Source of the DNA: DATEMK01 sp035275625
Lineage (GTDB): Bacteria; Bacteroidota; Bacteroidia; AKYH767-A; OLB10
Assembly: GCA_035275625.1 (NCBI GenBank)
Contig: DATEMK010000047.1
Location: forward strand, 1 to 20,852
Reading direction: 5' to 3'
DNA length: 20,852 bases
The notes under the pieces were generated by a model. The model was not told where the DNA came from, ran no database searches, and saw nothing but the letters and a program-made list of their open reading frames with translations. The position numbers and the translations under genes are program-made. Positions 16,624-20,852 of the stretch are shown piece by piece; the stretch's first letter is position 1; each line of letters opens with the position of its first letter.

Positions 16624-17430
16624 TTAGCTGTTTTTCTTTGTTGCCGATAAAGCATATACCATCGGAATTTTATTTTCGAGATGTTTGATGCGATATTTTC
16701 CAGGTTCAAATTCTATCGTTTCTTTAAAGCAGTTGTAAGGTGAATAGTCAAACTCATCAAACGAATTTATTTCAAGCCCGTTTTTTATTAAGCTGTTCAC
16801 CACTTCACTTATTCCATGGTTCCAGCAAACATATTGCTGTGTAATAGACGCTTTCCGGTCTGCATAGGTGCCGGTTTCCGTTTCTGTGATCGGTCCTGCA
16901 TTAAAGTAGCTGTACCCGATTTTGTCGAAACTGTCATCAAACATCCAGACAACGGGATGAAATTCAACAAAGATTAATTTTCCACCGGGTTTTAAATACG
17001 CTGAAATAATTTTTCCCCATTTATCAAGATCAGGAAGCCAGCCTATCGTCCCATAGCTGGTAAACACTATATCAAATTGTTTTTCTAAATTTTTTGGCAG
17101 GTCATATAAATCGCAGCATATAAATGAAGTGTCGGTATTCACTTTTTTAGAAAGCTCTTTTGCGCTTTCTATCGCCTTGTCAGACAAATCAATTCCGGTA
17201 ACATTTGCCCCCATTCTGCTGAGTGAAATGGTGTCCTGTCCGAAATGACACTGAAGGTGCAAAATACTTTTTCCACGGATGTCGCCAAGCAATTTAAGCT
17301 CAATCTCCTTGAGAGAAGTGCTGCCTTTTATAAATCCGTCAACGTCATAAAATCCGGATTTCAAGTGCACTGCCACACTGTCATTCCAGGATTGTTTATT
17401 TATTTCTAAATAATTTATTTCTGTTGTCAT
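16624..17430 (-). CDS. Class I SAM-dependent methyltransferase
   Basis: Protein of 268 residues with a Rossmann-type methyltransferase core. Motif I is ILHLQCHFGQDT at residues 56-67, followed by VTGIDLS with the acidic residue Asp81 at the end of strand 2. FICCDLYDLP and FDIVFTSYGTIGWLPDL follow, then LKPGGKLIFVEFHP. No membrane segment or signal peptide is visible. The substrate cannot be read from the sequence; small-molecule methylation is likely from the resemblance to UbiE-like enzymes. The start codon lies nine bases after the stop codon of the homocysteine S-methyltransferase-like gene, so the two form an operon. A methyl-transfer link (one makes, the other consumes, methylated compounds or SAM) is possible but unproven. 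Confidence 0.9.
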   Translation of the reverse strand: MTTEINYLEINKQSWNDSVAVHLKSGFYDVDGFIKGSTSLKEIELKLLGDIRGKSILHLQCHFGQDTISLSRMGANVTGIDLSDKAIESAKELSKKVNTDTSFICCDLYDLPKNLEKQFDIVFTSYGTIGWLPDLDKWGKIISAYLKPGGKLIFVEFHPVVWMFDDSFDKIGYSYFNAGPITETETGTYADRKASITQQYVCWNHGISEVVNSLIKNGLEINSFDEFDYSPYNCFKETIEFEPGKYRIKHLENKIPMVYALSATKKNS

Positions 17431-17439
17431 TTTTTTCTT

Positions 17440-18387
17440 TTAGTTATGAACTTGTTTTACAATTTCCAGGATATGCCGTTCATCCGTTCCGCAACATCCG
17501 CCAAATACATTAAGCTGGTTAAATAATTTTTTTAATTTTTTATGCTCAATGCCTAACTCTTCGGGATTGCCGCTGTCCAGCTCTGTGGCCTCGTCCAGCT
17601 CAGCATGACTTTTACAGGAAGCATTCGCCCTGATTCCTTTTATCCGGCTGGTCCAGTGTTCCTGACCGCCTTTTTGCAATTCATTAAAAAAATGAGTCGG
17701 ATGAGCGCAGTTAATCATATAATATAGCGGAGGCCCTGTTGCGCTTTCATCCACTTTTTCAACCGCTTCCTTCAAAGTCATTCCGCCAGGAAGTTTTCCA
17801 TCTGTTTCCACAGTAAAGGATATGACTGCAGGGAGCTTAACAGCAGCAGCAGCGTTTGCAATACCAATAGCTTCTTCCACATAATTCATGGTAATGGCTG
17901 TTATCATATCAGCAGGTGTATGGCTGAAGGCTTCTGCTTGCTCAGCGTGATACGCTGAAGCCTCACTAACGGTCATTTTATTTTCAGCCTTATACCCATC
18001 TCCCCGTGGACCGATGCAGCCGCTTATAATAATTTCAGTTAACTGATCTTCAAATTCTTTTCTTAAATCCACCAGGAACTGAATGGCTTTTTTATTGATC
18101 TCCGCTATTGCCGAAGCCGGGTAACCCACTTTCTTTATCCAATCCCGGTTAGCCCGCCATGTGGGGCTTTCGAGGATAAATCGTGTTTTAAAATCCCTCG
18201 CAATTTTTAAATAGGGCAGGTAATACTCCCTGATTCCATTATATCCTTTCGCATCTTTTAATAAATCAAATGCTGCGAAATAAGGAAGCTCGAAACCATC
18301 ACGAAAGATTAAAGTAGTTTCAATTCCGCCATCCGTTAAGAATAAATCACCGGTCTGATGAGGAAGGGTTAATTTGTTTATTGTCAT
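17440..18387 (-). CDS. Homocysteine S-methyltransferase family protein
   Basis: Protein of 315 residues with the homocysteine S-methyltransferase (Hcy-binding, TIM-barrel) domain over its whole length. The zinc ligands are all present: Cys227 in INCAHP and Cys298-Cys299 in GGCCGTDERH. The N-terminal LTDGGIETTLIF is the expected opening block, and GCIGPRGDGY and PAVISFTVETDG are internal family motifs. Members transfer a methyl group from S-methylmethionine, betaine or similar donors to homocysteine, giving methionine. The donor is not evident, and no cobalamin domain is present, so this is not MetH. The start is ATG at 18387, with no better upstream candidate. The gene is followed directly by a SAM-dependent methyltransferase gene. 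Confidence 0.92.
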   Translation of the reverse strand: MTINKLTLPHQTGDLFLTDGGIETTLIFRDGFELPYFAAFDLLKDAKGYNGIREYYLPYLKIARDFKTRFILESPTWRANRDWIKKVGYPASAIAEINKKAIQFLVDLRKEFEDQLTEIIISGCIGPRGDGYKAENKMTVSEASAYHAEQAEAFSHTPADMITAITMNYVEEAIGIANAAAAVKLPAVISFTVETDGKLPGGMTLKEAVEKVDESATGPPLYYMINCAHPTHFFNELQKGGQEHWTSRIKGIRANASCKSHAELDEATELDSGNPEELGIEHKKLKKLFNQLNVFGGCCGTDERHILEIVKQVHN

Positions 18388-18407
18388 AATGAATGTAATT
18401 TAGTTAA

Positions 18408-18491
18408 ATATAACGTAGAGGGAGCTATATCACCGTTCGTTTACGGAACAAAGCCCTTCTTTTTTTTATTTCTTTTAATCTGATGTTATCT
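18408..18491. repeat. Element with ATAAC/GTTAT ends, between lipoprotein and homocysteine methyltransferase genes
   Basis: An 84-bp segment bounded on the + strand by ATATAAC (18408-18414) and GTTATCT (18485-18491). Its right part (18439-18504) resembles 19213-19274 in direct orientation. The shared pattern is GTTTAC, CAAAGCC, a CTT-T-run, TTTTAAT, then GTTAT. Read on the minus strand it begins about 34 bases after the lipoprotein stop codon and ends 20 bases before the next gene. This is the layout of an integron attC site or a similar cassette junction, but the core boxes do not fit the attC consensus exactly. A degenerate interspersed repeat is an equal alternative. Confidence 0.45.
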
Positions 18492-18525
18492 GCCGTTTTG
18501 TTGTCTCTACAGAGCGGTACTGTTT

Positions 18526-19041
18526 CTAATTTGAAGATGTCGTATTCACAGAATAGGATTGCAAACAATTTTTAAGAAGCTCACAAATTTTATCTCCTAT
18601 TTTCTTAGCTCTATCTTCACGCCAACCACCAGTGAAATCCTGGGTTATTTTGCAATTAACATACATCTCATATCCTTCGTTTGCTTTTTTATAATATACA
18701 CCAGCTACAGAATTCCACTCGTTCGCTCTCATTCCCCTTTCTCCGAGTATAGCTCCATGATCTTCGTCAGCAATTTCTATTTTAAATCCTTCGCTCTTCA
18801 TTGCTCCTGTTATCGCTTGAACAATAACTGAATCATCTGCCACATTTGTTTTTAGATAATATTCAAATCCAGTTTTGACGTTCCAGCCATGATCCTTATC
18901 GGTTTTTTTTGAGTTCGCAATTTTATCAAAGTCAAAACCAGTTACACTTTTCGGAAACTCTGATAATTTCGCAGTTGAAAGACAACTTTGAATTAAAATC
19001 ATTGCTAAAGACAGGAACAAAAAAATAGTTCGGTTATTCAT
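18526..19041 (-). CDS. Small lipoprotein of unknown function
   Basis: Not a family I recognise. From the ATG at 19041 the protein is 171 residues and begins with a short lipoprotein signal: MNNR, a hydrophobic stretch, then the lipobox IQSC with Cys20 as the lipidated residue. A longer form starting at 19065 is open but would put eight extra residues before the signal. The mature part is soluble and mixed in charge, with the notable block GERGMRANEWNSVAGVYY in the middle, then YVNCKITQDFTGGWREDRAKKIGD. It probably sits in the cell envelope. The gene stands alone on the minus strand, flanked on both sides by related inverted-repeat elements, which suggests it may have arrived as a unit. Confidence 0.75.
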   Translation of the reverse strand: MNNRTIFLFLSLAMILIQSCLSTAKLSEFPKSVTGFDFDKIANSKKTDKDHGWNVKTGFEYYLKTNVADDSVIVQAITGAMKSEGFKIEIADEDHGAILGERGMRANEWNSVAGVYYKKANEGYEMYVNCKITQDFTGGWREDRAKKIGDKICELLKNCLQSYSVNTTSSN

Positions 19042-19118
19042 AATTTGTTGTATAATAAAGGTCATTAGCTAAATAGTTTCGAGTTAGCAATACAGTTTGT
19101 TCGAAGCGTTTAAATGAC

Positions 19119-19265
19119 AGATAACGAAGAAGGGATTAAAGAAGTAAAAAAGAAGGGTTTAAATGCTCTCATGCTTAATTGCGCTACTCTTTTTGTTACT
19201 TGTACTCACTTTGTTTACTTCTCAAAGCCTTTCTTTTTTTATTTATTTTAATTTTTGTGTTATGC
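19119..19265. repeat. Long imperfect inverted repeat (attC-like) between DUF3883 and lipoprotein genes
   Basis: A 147-bp segment whose ends are AGATAAC (19119-19125) and GTTATGC (19259-19265). The left arm (19119-19160) and the reverse complement of the right arm (19220-19265) share, in order, ATAAC, ATTAAA, TAAAAAA, GAA-GG and TTT, so the single strand could fold into a long imperfect hairpin. On the minus strand it starts 22 bases after the stop codon of the DUF3883 gene. Known attC sites have similar lengths, complementary GTT/AAC ends and lie just after a stop codon. The core boxes here deviate from the RYYYAAC/GTTRRRY consensus, and no integrase gene is in the window. Confidence 0.55.
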
Positions 19266-19287
19266 GTTCGTTGTATTTTTGTCAACA

Positions 19288-20250
19288 TTATTTTAATGAG
19301 ATTCTTGCACTCATAATTCTATTTATATTTAGTTCGCTACCGTCATTACCAACCCATATATTCCCTTTTCGTTGGTATGAAAATATTTGAAAGTTTGTTT
19401 TTTTTAATAAAGCATTGGTAACAACAAACAGTTTATATTTATCCGACCCACTGTCAAATGACTTAAATTCGTTTGGTGTCAATTCTACAATTAACTGATT
19501 TCCGCTTAACCCTTTTACCTCAACTTTTAAGATGACCACACCTGTATTTATTTCCAAGTCCCAACCCACATTATCTTTTTCAACTGATTTGATATTATTA
19601 ATTCCATACCTGTCGCTGTAATATTTGGTTGCTAAATCTATCGCTCTTTTTTCAACCTTTAATCTTTTATTAATATCATTTTGTCTTGATGATTTACCCA
19701 CCTTTTTTGTTTTTACAGGATATAATAATGTGCCGTCACTTTCAATATAATTAAGAATTTTGTTTAATGTATTTGCTTTTTCGGGATGATAAGAAAAATA
19801 AAATAATGCGCTCCTCCCAAATGTATTTGGTATGTTGCAAAAGCGATTATTAAAATCAATTCTTTTGCTCATTGAATTAACTGCTACGATATGATGTCCC
19901 CAAGTAAAAGAATTATCCTGGGGATGTCTAAAAACAGTAGCATTTTTATACCAACCAACAACACGCATTCCTTTTTCCACGGGATGAGTTGCACAAAAAA
20001 CGACAATTACATTTTTAATATTCTTATCTGATGATTTTGCTCCAAGTTTGTCAATGTCCAAATTACCAATATTGGGAATGTAACCCAAAACTTTTCCGTT
20101 GCGACTTTTAAAATTATAAATCTCACCACCAGTTTTGTTTTCCTTTATGTATTTAGCACCTGACATTGGCGGGTCATTATTTGCCCTTCCTTCATAATAT
20201 TTCATCCAAGCTGTCCTGACCAATAAAATTCGTGGATGGGTTAATTTCAT
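19288..20250 (-). CDS. DUF3883 / PD-(D/E)XK nuclease-like protein, possible defence protein
   Basis: Protein of 320 residues with two parts. The C-terminal part (about 208-300) matches the DUF3883 pattern: an Arg/Ala-rich helix (EKRAIDLATKYY), then NVGWDLEI with Asp231, then LKVEVKG with Glu244 and Lys246, then ELTPNEF and KLFVVTNAL. Asp-X12-Glu-X-Lys is the core of PD-(D/E)XK nucleases, and DUF3883 domains are often found in restriction and anti-phage proteins. The N-terminal part (about 1-150), with VVGWYKNATVFRHPQ, is not firmly recognised; it resembles a region I associate with HNH or restriction-type proteins and might read modified DNA. No methylase partner lies nearby. The gene is flanked by cassette-like repeats, suggesting horizontal transfer. 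Domain call fairly sure, function inferred. Confidence 0.75.
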   Translation of the reverse strand: MKLTHPRILLVRTAWMKYYEGRANNDPPMSGAKYIKENKTGGEIYNFKSRNGKVLGYIPNIGNLDIDKLGAKSSDKNIKNVIVVFCATHPVEKGMRVVGWYKNATVFRHPQDNSFTWGHHIVAVNSMSKRIDFNNRFCNIPNTFGRSALFYFSYHPEKANTLNKILNYIESDGTLLYPVKTKKVGKSSRQNDINKRLKVEKRAIDLATKYYSDRYGINNIKSVEKDNVGWDLEINTGVVILKVEVKGLSGNQLIVELTPNEFKSFDSGSDKYKLFVVTNALLKKTNFQIFSYQRKGNIWVGNDGSELNINRIMSARISLK

Positions 20251-20348
20251 AATTTATTTTCTGTTAGTTTCTTGCAGAATGTTTCAAGTTGCTATGCAGC
20301 CAACAATGATGCATAACATTTAAATGTAAGAGGGTTTTCCATTAAAAT

Positions 20349-20389
20349 CTGCCGAATATTTCTCAAATATAGAAATATTTGGAAGGCAG
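20349..20389. repeat. Palindrome upstream of the DUF3883 gene
   Basis: AATATTTCT (20355-20363) and AGAAATATT (20371-20379) form a perfect 9-bp inverted repeat with a 7-base centre. The symmetry extends outward through a G-T step to CC/GG, and CTGCC (20349-20353) and GGCAG (20385-20389) are also complementary. No T-run follows on either strand, so a terminator is unlikely. It lies about 100 bases before the DUF3883 start codon and could be an operator. Confidence 0.6.
20364..20371 (-). promoter_or_regulatory. Putative -7 box of the DUF3883 gene
   Basis: On the minus strand TATATTTG matches the Bacteroidota -7 consensus TAnnTTTG exactly. It lies in the centre of the palindrome, giving a predicted leader of about 105 bases before the DUF3883 start codon. 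No convincing TTG-type -33 element is seen at the usual spacing, which lowers confidence. Confidence 0.4.
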
Positions 20390-20594
20390 CAGGAATATCC
20401 GGCAACTGCTATATTCTTTTGCGGGAACACGCTGCCAATGTTAAATAATAGGGTTTATAATTGTGTTGTAACTTCGGATAATGTGAGGGTTAATAAGAAA
20501 CCCGCTGTAATAAATCAATGAAGAGTATGTTAACGACAATCATTATTCAGAAATTTTTCTAATGTATTCAGAGCATTAAATTTTGGAAAAGGTT
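20390..20594. other. Intergenic stretch without recognisable features
   Basis: This is the rest of the 407-base gap between the cold-shock gene and the DUF3883 gene. I see no open reading frame, RNA gene or strong repeat here. Isolated short complementarities (for example GGCAGC at 20385 and GCTGCC at 20431) are within what chance would give. Confidence 0.5.
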
Positions 20595-20634
20595 AAAAAA
20601 CAAAAAAGGCTGTCACATAAGTTTGAGACAGCCT
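20595..20634 (-). terminator. Rho-independent terminator of the cold-shock gene
   Basis: On the minus strand AGGCTGTC (20634-20627) pairs perfectly with GACAGCCT (20614-20607) across a 12-base loop. The T-rich tail TTTTTTGTTTTTT follows. It starts about 24 bases after the cold-shock stop codon, the expected position. Confidence 0.88.
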
Positions 20635-20657
20635 CTTTGATGAATGAATAAAATTAT

Positions 20658-20852
20658 TTAACCTGCCTGTTGTACGTTAACTGCATTTAAACCTTTTTTA
20701 CCTTGTTCTACATCAAATGTGACTTCGTCACCATCACGAATATCGTCCTTTAAACCGGAAGAATGAACAAAAATGTCTTGTCCTGATTCGTTGTCTGCAA
20801 TAAATCCAAATCCTTTGGAGCTATTGAAAAATTTTACTTTACCTTTTTTCAT
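20658..20852 (-). CDS. Cold-shock protein (CspA family)
   Basis: A single cold-shock domain of 64 residues, an OB-fold RNA/ssDNA-binding protein that acts as an RNA chaperone. The RNP1 motif KGFGFI is at residues 13-18 and the RNP2 motif DIFVH at 26-30. The N-terminal MKKGKVKFFN is also characteristic. The reading frame is complete: its ATG occupies the last three bases of the window, so the promoter and any cold-responsive leader lie outside. It is followed by a strong terminator and is probably monocistronic. Which Csp paralogue it is cannot be decided from sequence. Confidence 0.95.
   Translation of the reverse strand: MKKGKVKFFNSSKGFGFIADNESGQDIFVHSSGLKDDIRDGDEVTFDVEQGKKGLNAVNVQQAG

Noticed and set aside
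18388..18416. TATATTTA on the minus strand as promoter of the homocysteine methyltransferase gene
   Set aside because: It matches the -7 consensus at all but one position, but no -33 element is at the right distance. It coincides with the ATATAAC end of the repeat element, so the match may be incidental.
18559..18831. Open frame of 90 codons on the + strand within the lipoprotein gene
   Set aside because: It is antisense to a gene with a clear lipobox, and its composition (Phe, Ile, Tyr, Ser) is that of a shadow frame.
19042..19065. Longer lipoprotein N terminus from ATG 19065
   Set aside because: It adds eight residues before a signal peptide that is already well formed from the ATG at 19041.
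19163..19390. Open frame of 75 codons on the + strand across the DUF3883 gene end
   Set aside because: It overlaps the 3' end of the well-supported minus-strand gene and the inverted-repeat element. Its product is a T-rich, Phe/Leu-dominated string typical of chance translation.

Overview
The window looks like chromosomal DNA from a member of the Bacteroidota. The evidence is the gene order of the division and cell wall (dcw) cluster, which lacks murF, murB and ddl. Also typical are an FtsL-like protein of the Bacteroidota type, an FtsI with a C-terminal PASTA domain, an FtsZ ending in NFLHDRVD, scarce Shine-Dalgarno sequences, and TAnnTTTG-type -7 boxes. The species cannot be named from the sequence alone. 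MurE carries the DNPR motif, so the peptidoglycan is predicted to contain meso-diaminopimelate.

Positions 1-15988 (+ strand) form one tightly packed dcw operon: mraZ, rsmH, ftsL-like, ftsI, murE, mraY, murD, ftsW, murG, murC, ftsQ, ftsA, ftsZ. Many junctions overlap or are separated by only a few bases. Three 10-bp-spaced AAAAGTGG boxes at the left edge fit an MraZ operator. MurE, MurD and MurC build the cytoplasmic UDP-MurNAc-peptide. MraY and MurG make lipid I and lipid II. FtsW and FtsI polymerise and crosslink septal peptidoglycan. FtsL, FtsQ, FtsA and FtsZ form the divisome scaffold. Four synthesis genes (mraY, murD, murG, murC) have no ATG available at their start and must use TTG or GTG. 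FtsZ has a long acidic linker containing three tandem 28-residue repeats.

Positions 15989-16157 are a repeat-rich spacer (heptamer tandem repeat, ATTCGTAA repeats, a GC-rich palindrome), followed by a YqeY-family gene on the + strand.

Positions 16624-20852 hold only minus-strand genes and look more accessory. In transcription order they are a cold-shock protein with a clear terminator, a DUF3883/PD-(D/E)XK-like protein that may be a defence nuclease, a small unrecognised lipoprotein, a homocysteine S-methyltransferase-family protein, and a SAM-dependent methyltransferase. The gaps on both sides of the lipoprotein gene contain related imperfect inverted-repeat elements with ATAAC/GTTAT ends. 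They are reminiscent of integron attC sites or short terminal inverted repeats. Together with the DUF3883 gene, this is the part of the window most worth a second look.
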